Below the pieces are notes generated by a model. It worked only from the letters and a program-made list of their open reading frames with translations. It searched no databases and had not been told where the DNA came from. Positions 11,935 to 26,300 of a DNA stretch of 64,000 nt are shown piece after piece. This DNA comes from Heliopora coerulea (taxonomy: Eukaryota; Cnidaria; Anthozoa; Scleralcyonacea; Helioporidae): contig JASJOG010000517.1 in NCBI GenBank assembly GCA_030142905.1, positions 1-64,000 on the forward strand, given 5' to 3'. A program made the translations under genes and the position numbers. Positions within the stretch are counted from its first letter, which is position 1; each line of letters starts with the position of its first letter.

Positions 11935-12150
11935 AAAGTAAAGTGTCTTTATGTATACTGGATAACTCTGTAACTACTGGAGGAAACCGGAGTACCTGGA
12001 GAAAACCTGCGATGCTTGGTAGAGTCAAACTGGACAACACTCTTCTAACATGTGACTAAGGTAACTTTAATCAGATAACAACTTCGAGTCGGAATCGAAG
12101 CCTAGTCAAGATCTTGAGGGACACGTTCACTACCTCTCATTTCCTACTTA
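11935..12150 (-). repeat. Second tRNA-derived SINE family, copy 1
   Basis: Degenerate copy of the element at 46604-46876 and 47812-48103, sharing AGTACCTGGAGAAAACCTGC, TAGAGTCAAACTGGACAACA and TAACTTTAATCAGATAA. The tRNA head lies on the minus strand at the right end. Confidence 0.65.
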
Positions 12151-12922
12151 ATGTCACATTTATACTAAACTAATATGAACGCTTGTTAATGGAAGGTACC
12201 TTAGCCCCCTGGTCACCATCACAGTAAGTTATAGTGAAAGAGCAAAATAAATCAATATGGCTGTTGCTTTCAACATTCTGGAACAGTTCTTTCCAATACG
12301 TTTCATGATACAAGAATAAAACAGATACACGAACAGTTTGCTTCATGCAGTTTAATGGACTTCTGTTTTTATCTATTTTTTTCCTACTTGTTAACATCTT
12401 AAGACTGCATTTCCCGCTTGGCGATTGTGTGTTCGTCATCTAAAAGACAATGAAGACATCTCGTCAATATATACACAAAATAAATCATCCTCGATCCCAG
12501 CCCTACCTCCGATTTCCAGTCAATGACGAGGTCCTGGAGACAAGGATGCCAACCAAATCTGCTTGTCCTGTCTGGGTGAGCAAGGAGCTATGGCCATCTA
12601 TGCCAGGGAATGTCGGAAATCACGGAATTTTAGGGCGAATAGAGAACGGGAAAACGTTGAAAGTGAAAGAAAATGGTGAAGTTCTTTCTCAGAAACAAAC
12701 CTTCAAATGTTGAATGACGAAAAAGTGGTTGCTCGCTCACCAGTTTTTGGGGCCATAAGGCGTATTTGCAGCATGCCATGTGACCATAAATTTACCAATT
12801 GAAAGCGAGGTATACTTACGTGGAAAACAAGGCTGTTTCACGATTCCTTTGTTCCCATAAATCATCCAAATGTTCTAAAATTAATTTCCTCTCAGGCTAG
12901 ATGCTTACCCGGTCCATTAGCC

Positions 12923-13141
12923 TTGAATCTTTTGGCAAGTGTTGAATTCATACCATTCTCCTTTACACTCCAGTCCAGGACAACACGTAACTTCCCCCGG
13001 AATAGTCAATCCACAATGACCATGTTCTGGCTGGTAACCCATTCTAAGAAAGGAATATCATCTATCAAGCTACCAGTGTTATTAATAATTATATTGACTA
13101 CGGCGTTAGCAGTGTTTTACGAAATAACAAAAGTTCAAAGG
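12923..13141 (+). CDS. Candidate type II membrane-anchor exon (weak)
   Basis: An open frame whose later part carries ISSIKLPVLLIIILTTALAV, a basic-then-hydrophobic segment like the signal anchor of a Golgi glycosyltransferase. It is followed by TCAAAG/GTAGCG, a plausible splice donor. It resembles in layout, but not in sequence, the first exons of the GT43 genes downstream. No following exon was found, so it may be chance. Confidence 0.2.
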
Positions 13142-13144
13142 TAG

Positions 13145-16100
13145 CGAAAACGCCAAAAATACTTAGACGAGGCAATAACGTTTCGAGGGAAGAAAGATAA
13201 TTTATTGAAACAAATAGCTTATATCAGTATCTCAAAGATCACTACGCTCTGCTTTTCCATGAGAATGGGTAAATCTTTTTGGTTTATCGGAATTGGCTCG
13301 TACAAGTCTCAGTTGGTCAAATGAAAGATCGGTTCAATACGAATATCGTTATCGATTTCCGGCGATTTTGATACTGTTATACACAGTTATTAACAGGTAG
13401 TATTTGACAACAAAGGAGATGTTTTTATGTCTGCTGACTTTCAGTTCTGTTCTGTCAGGCTAAAGTTGTTACAGTCGCTAATTGTCATCAGTATAATTGC
13501 ACGCATATAATTGCGCGAAGTCAAAATCAAGCTTTTCTCGATTCCAATTTTACACATCGGTTAGTGTTACTGTCACTTACACTGCCGGGGCCGATGCGAC
13601 AACGAACAGGACCACAAAAAGAGAGACAAGTCTCGTCATTCCAGACATTCTTCTCCGTTTCAACCGAAATTGTTAATCTAGAAAAAAGATCAGAGAGCGG
13701 CATGCAAGTTCAGCTAAAAAGCAAAGACTATAGAACTATGAAAAACAACTGAACCGGATGGAAGAAAAACGTCTGATGTGACCTAAGTTCAAAAAGAAGA
13801 CTTAATTTTTTCATAATTAATGATTTCTTCATAGTATTTATTATTTGAAACAGTAATATAACCGAAACTTTAAATTCTTTGGAATCCGAAGTGCCTAAAA
13901 CAAATGCTGGGCTGCGATGATTAACAGATTTTTTTTTGACTGTGTAATTATCGACTTATAGGAGATTTCAGGGAAAATTTGAAAAATTATACCAGCAATC
14001 TTTTTTTTACTCGTCCTAACTTACCTAACCTGCATACGGAGAATCCTCGCAGGCTATACTTTAACTGACGATTCCTATAAATCAAACTGATGCAGAACTT
14101 TTTAAATTTAGAAAACTACCATCAGAATGTCTTTATGTACAGACGACGAGTTTCATCTTTTAGCCACTTCAAATTAAGCCTATCAAGAATGGTACCTTCT
14201 TACACTTGAAATAGGAATGTGAACATAGGATTAAACTTATACTGCTACCTCAATCCAGGTGTAAACTAACCATGGTATGTCATTTCTCTTAAATTACGTG
14301 CTCACCTCTCGACTTGTTTAAATCCAGCAATGTGACAAAGTTTGTGAGAGCAAGAAGCTCTATATAACAACACAGTGGACGATAACTTCGTTGTGCGCAA
14401 CTCTGCGAGATATGGAATTATTGTTTCACCTGGGAATCGATGAATCCACTGTTTACCTCAAAATTGTCACTTTCCCAGTCGTATGCATTCTAATTTAACG
14501 AATAACCTTCCTTTGTCAACATGGATTCATGAAGCGTGGGAAACAAAAAAGCTTTAAACATGTTTTTAAATAAAGCAACGAAATGGCTTTAATTTACGCT
14601 ATGTAAACTTTACAGGAACATGACGTTGGTTTTTTGAAATTGTATCATATACTCGAAAAATTTTATAAATTAATTTATGTGAAAAAAAAATATTCTGAAA
14701 TTTTTGTTAGTGCATTATCAAGAACACACTGAAAATGTCTTTCGATTCTAGGGATAAATAAGGTTAAGCTTTGTCTTGAATTACACATGAATCATACATT
14801 TTGTGTTAAGGGAGTTATGACTTGCCTGAATGAAGTTAATTGTTTCTTTTTTAAGATTGTGCCCACGTGTCTTTACAAAGCAATAACGTACTTAGAATAT
14901 GTATCTTGCCATTAAGAAAAAAAAAAAACAACTTGCCTATCAAAATTATTTAGAATTTAAAACTTCCAATTAAAAACTAATTCCATGGAATGAGGGAAAC
15001 CAGGAATAAAGTGTCCACGGAAACTAAGGAAGGGTATAAAAATTAGTCTAACTAATTCTGGGAAGCGTAGCCTGCATAGAAAAATAGCCTGCGTATTTTG
15101 GGCGTATACACTTATACAGAACGGTCACTCCATCTGTAAATAGTATAAGAACATAAACCATATGTGTATGTATTAATTTTTTTGTCAAATTTTGCATGAC
15201 AAAAAGTTTGTTCCTTAACACAGTGGGCTAAAAATACACTTCTAGCTCTGGTGAAATGTTTCAGAAGAGTTGATACGTCTTCTAATCCTAAAATTCTGGA
15301 CTAACAGACATGATTTATGTATATATAAATAAATAATTACATATACATACACATGTATACATACAGATACATATGCAAATGGATATACATATACATATGT
15401 ATACATAAATACCAATGTATATTTATATATACATTGGTTTTTTCCGATATTTTCAACAGATGCATATATTATTTGTTGCTTATTACAGCACTTATATATT
15501 TTATAGTATGTTACAGGGTAAACCACTTTGTAATTTCTAGCTTCCTATTCCCAACTGAAGTCACTCTACGAAATCCTTGTTAAAGAAATTGAATAATGGC
15601 AAAGAATAACGAAACTTGTGATAATAAAGGAAACAGTTGACGTGTTATTGCAAGACGCCTGAATGGAAATAAAAAGCCACAGGTAAAATTAAACAAATTA
15701 TTAGAAATCGTTCAGTCCTGATATTTTTTCAAAACTTGTTTTATCAGAAGCAGTCCTTTGTTTCTTCAATTTTGCTTTTGCTCTGTAGTAAAAATATTTT
15801 ATCCAGCTGTGTCAGGGTTGTCTTGAGTAAAGTTCAGTTTGAATTACACTTTTAATCGCTTAAATTTTGCTTCAAGCCAATGTTGTTCAGCTGAACAATT
15901 GTAAACACTATCAAAAGGTTGTACACTAAAAAAGTGAAATTATTACGCCTTAAATGAAAACTCTCGAGTCGATTTTCCACAATGTTTACAGTTTCCACTA
16001 TTGTATTCTCAGTGAATAACTTTTACTTCAACTTGCACAATTAAATTCGTACACACTTGCAGCAAGCTGATTGACCAAAGGTGAAGCTATTATACCTAAA

Positions 16101-16866
16101 ATGAGAACACTCGACTCGATTTTTCGTGAATGTTGATAATTGTATTCATGTGAACGCCCTAATAGCTGTCTTTTGTGATGCTAACTATAACCAGCGGTCG
16201 AAAATATGGTAGAAAAACTAAATCGATGGATATTTTCGGTTTAGTTTTTGTACTCTATTTGAAACGTTAAGTTGTTGGATAGTTTATCCAACTCTATCTA
16301 TACGACTATATGCATCAGTTTTTCATAAATACTAGTTTGTTGTTTGTCATCGGTTTGTTTGGTAACTTGTGTCACTTTTTTATTTGTTAATGTGGTTCTG
16401 AAAGTCGTTGACTTCGTCTTCGCGAGATTTCCTTTAAATTGTGCCACTAATCCCAAATAAAGGCTTTTACTAAAGCCATGAAGCACATTTGAAACTGATG
16501 ATTTTACTTTGATTTACAAGACTTTATTATAGACATATGGTGAATTGTGGTTGCTGGTAGATTTTATGAGGAATGTTTTACATGACCAAGTTTGTAGAAC
16601 GTTGGATATTTCATTCTGATTATTCAAGTCAACCGAGGAAAGAAATGACAAACGAACTAGTATTATATAAATTATCATATTACTTAAAACATCCAGAAAT
16701 TCTGGGTATATGAATTTCGATGAGATTCGCCATTCTATAGGTTGATTCATGTAACTGTTATCCAAATAAAAGCCTACGGTTCTCGTTGCCTGAACTTAGC
16801 TCCCAGCTCCATGAGAATCTCTTGTACACTCGCTAAGCGCACTATCGAGGGAGTGAAAACCTCTTT
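13145..16866. other. Intergenic, nothing recognised
   Basis: About 3.7 kb of AT-rich DNA. It holds a CATATA microsatellite at about 15310-15430 and no frame with recognisable domains. Confidence 0.4.
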
Positions 16867-16955
16867 TGGGTTAGGATTAGGATTAGGGTTAGGATTAGGG
16901 TTAAGATTAGGGTTAGAACTAGAGCTAATCCTAACCCTAATCCTAACCTGAATCT
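16867..16955. repeat. Palindromic interstitial telomere-like repeat
   Basis: Degenerate TTAGGG/TTAGGA units run into the complementary CCTAACCCTAATCC after a short turn (GAACTAGAGC), giving a hairpin with telomere-like arms. A similar core occurs inside the hairpin at 28365-28505. Confidence 0.75.
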
Positions 16956-17059
16956 TAGGTGAGAGGACGTGTTAAATTATGATATAACGCGAGTGCGAAT
17001 AGTTCTCAGGTTCTCACGGTAAGTATCTGCCATCTTGAAGTGGTCGAAAAAAAATTGCC

Positions 17060-17130
17060 ATTTCCGGTACGAGACGTCTGCCCTTGGCGGAAAAATTGCC
17101 TGGCGTTAGTCAGGGTGAAAATTAAAAACA
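17060..17130. repeat. Short CTGGCGTTAG-type repeat
   Basis: GACGTCTGCCCTTGGCGG followed by TGCCTGGCGTTAGTCAGGGT, a diverged inverted member of the 6225 family. Confidence 0.45.
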
Positions 17131-17410
17131 GTTAATGCTTGTCCCCCAACTGGTCCAACATGGCAGCACCTAGTTGGCTACTTGCTGTGGACTGAAATGA
17201 ACATTTTCATACATACGGTTTTTATTCAACAACAAATTACAAGAACAGAACAAATGAAAGAACAGAGGAAGAAAATGAAAGGAGGACTAAGTACAAAATG
17301 AAAAAATCATTCATGAAATTTTCATTTGACGTCCTCATGCTATGGAGCTTGCCTTCTGTCCCGCATATAGTGCCCATAGAGCGTATTCACTACGTCCCCA
17401 GAGACTCAAC

Positions 17411-17789
17411 CATTGAACTCTAAAAAGACTAGAACGATACCTGTAAACTGTATTTTGAAGCCAACATGGAGGCTGACATGTAGGTCAATTTGCAGGTCAT
17501 TCCAGTCCCCTACGCGATAAAACACGCAACCTATACAGTACTATTATGACAAACTTACCCTAAATTTCGGATTTTTTCAGTTTTCTTTTTTATCCTTAGT
17601 AAGTAAAGGAAACTGTCGGTAGGATTGCATATTTATCAGAATTAACTGTCCATGAAAAGTAAAGGTTCGATACACTTTTTCCCTACTGCACGCGTGTTTT
17701 TGACCAACATGGCTGCCTCCATGTCGGCTTCATTCAATCGCGAGGCCTGGTACAACGAGATATCGTTCCAGTCTTTTTAGAGTTCAATG
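17411..17789. mobile_element. hAT-type MITE, copy 2
   Basis: Ends CATTGAACTCTAAAAAGACT and its mirror, with the same interior blocks as copy 1 at 4210. The 8-bp flanks (GACTCAAC and AACTTAAA) agree at only five positions, so this is an old insertion. Confidence 0.8.
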
Positions 17790-17815
17790 AACTTAAATAA
17801 CAAAGGACATGGCGC

Positions 17816-18275
17816 CATCTAGCGAAATAAAATGATCAAGATCGTAGAGATTAGAAACTAACTAAAGTGGATTTTGTAGCTGAATGTCACTCGACAGCGG
17901 GGGGGAAATTGATTGTCGCCATGTTGGACAAATTAGGGGGATGAAACGAACACCCCCGGATGATAAGTTCAAGGCCATGGTCATAGGTAACTTAACTTCT
18001 GTCTCTTATTTTAGTTTTTTTAAAAAGAATGTAAAGCAGTAAAAGCAATAATTAATATAACAGCCGAGTAATAACCAAAGAAGTTGTTTTCTGCTCTACG
18101 GCTAACGGAAAAAAACACGAAACAGTCCCCTAAACGTCAGTTGTTCGAGCTGGTTATCGAACAGACGGAAAAGGGCCTGGAGGAGAGCAATTTGCCACCC
18201 AGTTTACTCAAAATGGCGTCGTTCAATTTCACCCCAATTTTCGTTCCCAATGCCACCTCTGGTTTTATATGATCT
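17816..18275. repeat. Dispersed repeat, copy 2 (partner at 11100)
   Basis: Same block order as 11100-11535, ending in TTTTATATGATCT. The open frame at 18084-18272 lies inside it and is not considered a gene. Confidence 0.55.
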
Positions 18276-20300
18276 CCATATATAATCAAAATTCCCTTGT
18301 TAAGGAACACCAACATGGCGGCTCTGACATTAAGTGGACCTGTGGCTATGACATATGTTTACCCATCTCAGATCACGTAATGCTGCACACGAGAATCGTT
18401 TCTGTTAAATTTAATTCCTCCAGATACGCACCAACATGTGATGATAGGATTGATAAAGAATCAAAATATCACGTAGTTTGAAATGGGCAATTTACATACG
18501 AAATTGAAGCGGTCATTTATTAGGATCACACGTAGTGGCAATAATTACGATCGCCAATTTGCTTATCTTGGAATTGTGCGATCTTATTGTTATAATCTGT
18601 TTGAATATATACGACAAATTCTCAATACATGAATTCTTTGAAAATTGTTTTTTCTTGCTTCAGACTCGAGCTTTTCTGAATCTGTTCCAATTATTCCCCG
18701 GCATGCAATTTGTTAAATTCGCTTACACTTTTCAGTTTATTGGTTTCTTTAGTAAGCTTTGACGTTCTTGAACATTAGTTTCTAGATAAGCTTTAGTTTC
18801 TCCAACATTTGGCCCGTAAACACCTGACGAGGATGAATCCGTTGAAATATTAAATCCCTGACGAAAGGAATTTTGACTTAATTTCCAAAGGGAGACGTGC
18901 TACCCTTTGTCTCAACAATTGTTTCCTTTTTCACAACAATGAATAGCTAACTTTTCAGTTCGTCGATATCGCTACCTTTATGGTAACTGAGCGCTTTATT
19001 TGTTTCATAAGATGGCTAAATGATTTACATCCGTCTTTAGAGGGGGACACTTTACTGCTTGCATTAGCAGGTGTTTCATATTAGATTAAGGTTATTTTTC
19101 GATTGCACACCATGCAATGACTTTTGGACAATTAGTGACTTTTGAACAATTGTCGTCGCTGCGGAATGGCTATGTTACAGTCTTCATGCTCGAAGTCCAA
19201 ATCCTTGCGTTTGTATGTACACAGATCAGAGGATGCTATCTCAAGTGAATAACCACGTAGAATGTGAGAGATGGTGAACTGAGGTTATTTGCAAAGGTAT
19301 TTAATCTGAATACTTCAATTGACCAACCCATGCAGCGGAATATATTTGGGACAATAAGTACAGGTGATATAAGAGAAAACAAATTCCGAAAAAGAAAGCC
19401 ATCTTTTAACTTAAGATATAAGTTAACGAAAGATGAAACGGTGAAATAGTGAGATTCATCTTTCGTTAACTTATATCTTAAGTTAAAAGATGGCTTTCTT
19501 TTTCGGAATTTGCTTTCTCTTATATTTTTTGAAGTTGTCGGCTGGTCAAGGGTTTTTTTTTAAGTACAGGTGAGATGTATAAGACATCAAAACACGATTA
19601 AGTCGAACCAATGATATAAGAATAGAATGCTGCGTAGACAGTGATAAATAAGATAGAAAGTTAAAAAGTTGATAACCCTTCGTCAGCCTTTGCTCGAAAC
19701 GTCGATATTCTTTTAGATTAGTTACGGCAGTTATCGACCCTTTAACTTTTTACCACGATTAAGTCGGTTTTCTTTGTTCTGTCGAGGGCTTTATCCTCCG
19801 AAGAAACCTATCTAAACAAAAGAGCTTTTGAAAGACCGACGGGGACTGTATATACGATACCTGACACAACCGGGATTGAATATGAAATCCCTGACAAGAA
19901 GTAATTCAAGAAGGAACACAACCTGAAACCACGTTTCTACTCCTGCAAACAAAAACAAGTCATGTCGCTTAACATTTCTCGAAGGAAACCTCCTTCAATT
20001 GCATTTTAAGACGGATAAATACCTCGAACGTCGGCTTTAAACCTCTGTCTCGGTATTTATCCTATACTTCGACAGTTCGACACCACTTCACGTGACAAAC
20101 CCACCAATGCCACGTTTCTTTGTTGGGATCGTATCCCTGTGAAGGAGAAAAATTAGCAGGTTTCGACACTCGTCCGTGGACGATCAGACAAAGCTCCCAC
20201 CTGTTCACTGATGAAGGCTCAAGAAAGAGGTCAGACACACGAAGTTAATACAACTTTAGAATCTCATGAACGAAGTAGATGTTCATATTTTGACATCCGT
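18276..20300. other. Region upstream of GT43 gene A, no gene recognised
   Basis: Contains the hairpin at 19367-19525 and, near 19665-19705, a CTTCGTCAG...CGAAACGTCG phrase common in Penelope-like tails. The promoter and any 5' untranslated exon of gene A should lie here or just upstream of 20301, but no core element is recognisable. Confidence 0.4.
19367..19525. repeat. Long near-perfect inverted repeat
   Basis: Two 71-bp arms (19367-19437 and 19455-19525) differ at a single position and surround a 17-nt loop. The right flank (GAAGTTGTCGGCTGGTC) resembles the flank of the larger hairpins at 29452 and 54110 and a lone end at 44560. This suggests one element family with hairpin structure. Confidence 0.85.
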
Positions 20301-23300
20301 ATGCTTCGTCTGAAATTCCTAATCCGTAGCTTACTTGTATGTGCTGTAGCAGCGATATTTTGGTTGATGTTATCATATATTACAGGTATAGTTCGTCTTA
20401 TTGCAATAATTTACACATCTTACACTTACAAACAATCAGACTTTATTCCACCACGCGTGTAAAATGCCTTTTTCGGGTTTAGTGATGCAAGTGTTGATAT
20501 TTTTTTTTTATGTGAAATTCTCTCAGAAAAGTGAAATTTGAATGGAAAGTGGAATAATGCCATTGTCTGACATGGAACAACGAACAGAGAAACTGGAGTT
20601 TATTTAGTGGTTTGTTTCGTCACTGCACGTTTAAATTGTGCATGAAATGATGAAGAAATAGCACGCATATTTAGCGAAATAGTCACATCAATATAGACAT
20701 TGGAAAAAGCAATGGCTAATTTCCATTTGTTCTCCTGCGAAAAATCGTGTAAAGTATTCACGGTTTGCACGTGGGAACTTTAACAAAAGAATCTTATCAG
20801 CAGCTATTGTATATGGGGCGCTGAACGCGAATTTATTATTTAGCATCAATCTTGTCCAATTTTACCTGGTTTATTTGGTTATTTCAAATTACCAAATTCT
20901 TTGCCGTAGTTCAATTTAATTTCCTCACACCCGCGAACACTATTTCAAATAACGAAAATAGTTTTGCAAATAACCAAATCCTAACCCTCATTTTTGGAAG
21001 ATGGCAACGCGATCGCAAGAACCAAGATATAATGATAAAGTTGAAGTACTCCGATCAACGGAGTTATCATTTAAAATTCAACAGTGGTTGATTAATTGAA
21101 TTTAAATGAACGTCAAGACTCAACTACGCAAAATAATTATATGGTTTACATAACTATCACTCCACCTGCACTGTGGCATCTTCTACGGGGATCAAAGCTT
21201 CATTAATTGTCTTGTTTAATGCCTCGGTTAAGGACCAGGCTAAATCTTGTAGCGATCGCGTTGGGATCTTCCAAAAAAGGGGGTTGGGATAGTGCACCGA
21301 AAGCAAGCGATCGAAGTAAGTAAGCACGTGTGTTGACCTCTGACCATGTCATACCGGCAGGCCCAGCTCGTCAAGTGTGAATAAATTGTTTTGGTTATTT
21401 GATGTAACCAAACTGAACTACGGCGATAAATTTAGTTATTTGACATAACCAAACTGAACTACGGTGATGAATTTGATTTTTTGATATAACCAAATAAATC
21501 AGGTAAAATTAGTCACTATTGGTGCTAAATAATAAATTCACATTCGGCGCCCCATAGTTGTCTACGAAGCCAACATGGCTATTCTATGCAACATTCTTGT
21601 CTTAACCCTTTTACTGCAGGAGCTTTCCTTGGTGAGTAAAATCGTCTGGCGTTAGCCTGAGTAAAATACCAAAGTCGGTTATGGGCCCCAAAGGGTTAAG
21701 CGACATAACGGCAAGGTCACGCGAAAGAGAGACACCCACTTTCTTTTTTCGCCCATTTGTAGATAGTGTGAAAAGGTAACATAACGACATACATAGAGCA
21801 TGGTGACATGGACTCGATCTTGCCTCAAGATTCCAAGGTTGCAACACATACCTAGTTCCTTTGGGTCTTTTAATAGTTTTTAAGAACCGTTGCTTACTGA
21901 ATTATTTAATCACAATTGCATTACATGTAAGCATTAAACCCTGGCCAAACGAATAAGACATCATTTAACATTATTGAGTTCAACTTTGTTAAATGATGTT
22001 AGACTGCGTGGCCAAAAAAAAGCAACGTGTTGTGCGGTGCAGACTCGAATCGTGGAGATCAAGGATCTGGGACGAATAATGATCTCGAATTTTGGGCCAA
22101 TCTACCCGTTGCCCTTGCCTGAGAGATGACTTGCTGCGCTTGCGCAAGTGCAACAGTGCTGAAGCGCGCGGGCAAACGAATGTAACTTTGTTGTTTGCAC
22201 ATGGGAACGAAAGAAATATTGAACGATGTTGCATCAAATGTTTGATGGAAATCAAACTTCATTCAACATCACACAACATCATGGAACGAAATGCAACATG
22301 GTGGCCGAACGAGTTCAACATGTTACATTCAACAGTGTTGAACAACGTTGATTCGCGATATCGCAGTCGTTTGGCCAGCGCATTATTACCTTGAGAATTA
22401 ACTGTGATTCTTTATGTGGATATTCTTAAGCCTGGCTTACACTCGACATAAGCATATCGACATGCTCAAGCGCAGTTAACGAGTCACGGTGAACTGGACT
22501 CATTGTATTTCTCAAGTAGAAAGGAATTAGCCGACCATGAAGTACCTACTGCGTTGTTGAATGTCGTTATGCTCATGATTATGTCAACTGTTTCTTTACC
22601 ATTTGGGTCATAATTCTGTTGGGTATTGCTTCTAAAGCTGAAAGTATATGTAAATGAGTTTGAATGTGGACTTAGTTTTTCTGATTAATTACTTTACATG
22701 AAGGTTACCGTTCTTGGGTTGATGATGCTTCAATCAAGATGTTAGACAGAGACCTGAAGATAAGGGACCTCTTTGCTCAGGAACACGTACGATTAATGAA
22801 AAAGGGAGAAAAACAAGATGAAATTTTAACTGAAGTTAAAAATCTGAAGCAAATTTTCCAGGAACAAACTGAGAGGATGACGAAGAATGGAGCTGTTTTA
22901 AAGACTCTTAATCAGTACAATTTTGATAGTAGTCTACCATTTATTTATGGGATAACTCCAACCTACAAACGCCTCACGCAAAAGGCGGACCTTACAAGGC
23001 TTTGTCAAACAGTTTTACATGTACCAAACTTTCACTGGATAATTGTGGAAGACTCAAAATGGAAAACTAGTTTGGTCGAGAGATTTTTAACCCGATGCGG
23101 GGTGAGGTCTACTCACTTGGCCGTAAAAACCAGAGCATCGTTAGTGCGAGGTGAGAATGAACCACGATGGCTGAAAGCCCGAGGAGTAGAGCAAAGGAAT
23201 GCTGGTTTAAGTTGGCTCAGACATAACATTAATCCCAAGGATACAAAAGGAGTGGTATATTTTATGGATGATGACAACACTTATGACCCGGAAATATTTG

Positions 23301-26300
23301 AGCAAGTAAGCAACAAATAAAGGAGAAATTATTAAATTCAGTCCACACGAGTCAAATTTTCTGGGGCAAGTTTTCTGTTGCACGTTTTCTGTGGCAAAGA
23401 TGTTTGCTTGTGTATAAAAACAGCAAATACTAGAAATGACTATAGACAGTAGAAATAAAACTGAGGAAGCAACTGCCAACCTCTTAGTATGTGGGAAATT
23501 TTCTGGGATGGGTCGTGCACACGAACAAACTTTTGCATATGACATTTTTTCTTGCCACTTAAAAACTGGTGCCCCAGTTTTTCACATGAGAAAACTTTTC
23601 CGAATTTTATGTGACAAATACATTTCGGGCAAATTTTCTCAAGTGCACGAGCAAATAAATATGGTCACTGAACAACTTGCCACAGAAAATGTGCTCGTGT
23701 GGACTAGGCTTTATAATGAATTGCCGCTTCAACCTCCGAGCAGATCAAATGTTTAGCTCCAGAATTGGCTGCAAAAAAGTCATTTTTTTGAGCTCGACTC
23801 CAATTAAAAGAGTTTCATTTCTCAAAATTTACTGAAGCCAGGGGGGCTGAAACTGTCCCATGAATTGCCAACGGCTCAAGAAATTAACTCAACCCTTTCC
23901 TGTCCGAGACGTCTCCCCTTGACAAGTAAAATCGTCTGACGTTAGCCAAAGTAAAAGTAAAAGGTCAGGTATTGATAGGAAAAGGTTAAAATTAAGCCTA
24001 GCCCACACCAGCACATTTTCTGTGGCAAGTTTGTCAGTGACTATTTTTATTTGCTTGTATACATGAGAAATTTGCCCGAATGTTATGTGACAAATGCGTT
24101 TGCTGAAAACTGGTGCATCAGTTTTTATGTGGCAAAGAAAAAATGTCGTATGCAAAAGTTTATTCGTATGCACGACCCCTCGCAGAAAATTTGCCACATG
24201 CTCAGAGGTTGGCAGTGGCTTCTTTGGTTTTATCCTCCACAGTCCATAGTCATTTCTGGTGCATAGGCAAACGAGTTTTCAACAAACTATTTGTCGTCTT
24301 TATACACGACACTTTATATATCTTTGTCACAGAAAACTTGTCACAGAAAATTTGCTAATGTGGACTAGGCTTTATTCTAGAAAGTCTTTTTAAGCCTTTT
24401 TCCAGCTCTTAAGAGATTCAAAACACGCAACGCTTTCCTAAAGTTGTGTTTTACATTGACCAATAAATTTGGCTGGCGGTAGCTACAGAATACTACTCAG
24501 CGGCGGCCATATCGAGAAAGAATTCATCATACTTAAAACATGGGCACTCTGTAATGTCCTAAATCTCGTAATCAGAATGTATTGGCAAAGCTAAACAGTC
24601 GTCTTTGATAGAGCTTCTACAACTCTTTGGTAGTAGATGGGCCTTGCATTGACGAGTAAAATCGTCTGGCATTAGCCAGAAACAAAGCTATGAAATTACT
24701 GAGCAAAATGTTTTCCGTTACGGAAATCCCCGTTGAAAGTATTTACCTTCGCCTCAGATACAAGACACTCTGTCACAACCACACACAGAGGAATACCGGA
24801 GCCTTGGCATCTGGGGGTTGAAGCCGTCCACATTTTCGCACAAGTTATTTACAAAAATATAAAGCAAAAAACAAAGATTAAAAAACCCTTAGATTTTTCA
24901 TATTTTATGTAGCATAAATTTGTTCTCAAATGCGTTATATTTCTGGTTTTCAGATGCGAAACACAAAGAAAGTGTCGATATGGCCCGTGGGTATCGTTGG
25001 AGGGCTGAAGTGGGAAGGACCAGTTTGTGAAAATGGTAAAGTCATTAAATTCCACGTGGCCTGGGGCACGAAAAGACGGTTTCCGATCGACATGGCTGGA
25101 TTTGCTATCAATTTAAAATTACTGTTTGATAATCCGTTGGCAGAAATTGACATTCACGCTAGGATAGGTTATCTAGAATCATCCTTTCTGAAGCTTTTGG
25201 TCAAACGTGATGAACTGGAACCATTGGCCCACGACTGCAAGAAGGTTTGAGGATGAAACTTTGTTTTCGATTTAAAAAATTCATGAAACTTATAGCGCAG
25301 GATCAGAACATTACTATGTCAATTGACTCCATGTGTTTGACTCATTGAACTTTAACAAGACTGGAACGGTATCTTGTTGTAGCCAGGCCTCACGACTGAA
25401 TGAAGCCGACATGGGGACAGCCATGTAGGTCAAAAACACGCGTAGGGAAAAGTTGTATTGAACCTTTACTTTTCATTGACAGTTAATTCTGACAAATATG
25501 CAGTCATACCAACATTGTCTTCTACTTACGAAAGGTAAGGAAGAAAACTGTCAAAAAAATCCAAAATTTAGTTTAAGTTTTTCGCAATAGGTTACGTGTT
25601 TTATCGAGTAAGGGACTGGAATGACCTGCAAATTGACCTACATGTCAGCTTCCACGTTGGTTTCAAAATACAGTTTGCAGGTATCGTTCCAGCCTTTTTA
25701 GAGTTCAATGGTTTGACTACAGTTTTAATTCCCACGCAAAAGGTATGATTGTCGCATGCGGTTCTTCGCCTTGGTGCATGCGTTATCCCTCAAGAGCACA
25801 AATCCTACTTACGATTCGCTTCTCTATTGTTGCAACACTTGCCATACATCTCGAAGACTGAATATTTCATGAATTGACCTACACTGCTAAAGTCAACTAG
25901 AAAAGTTGACTAGAACGGGATTTGAGCTCACATCTTCGAGTTACCGGACCGCTGCTCTACCAATTGAGCTATCGAGTCAACTGGGAACAGTATGTTCGTT
26001 TTATCCAATTTAAGTACACGAGAGATTCTCGCGACAACGTAACATTCGATGTTTGAGAAACGTGAGAGCTTGGATATATTAAGGTAGATGAATCGAGCTT
26101 GAAGATCGTTCATCTACCTTAATATATCCAAGCTCTCACGTTTTTCAAACATCAAACTGCTTCAATCATTATTAATATATAGTGGCTTCCGCTTAGGTCG
26201 CACATATATATCGAATTTGCACCTTAGCTCACCATCTGAGTCTCGGTACTTCAATGGTTAGAGCGTCTAACCGGTCATCAGAAGGTTGCGGGTTCGATCC

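Noticed and set aside
24950..25153. Minus-strand ORFs over GT43 exon 3 (also at 32660, 50075 and 56388)
   Set aside because: Shadows of the plus-strand catalytic exon.
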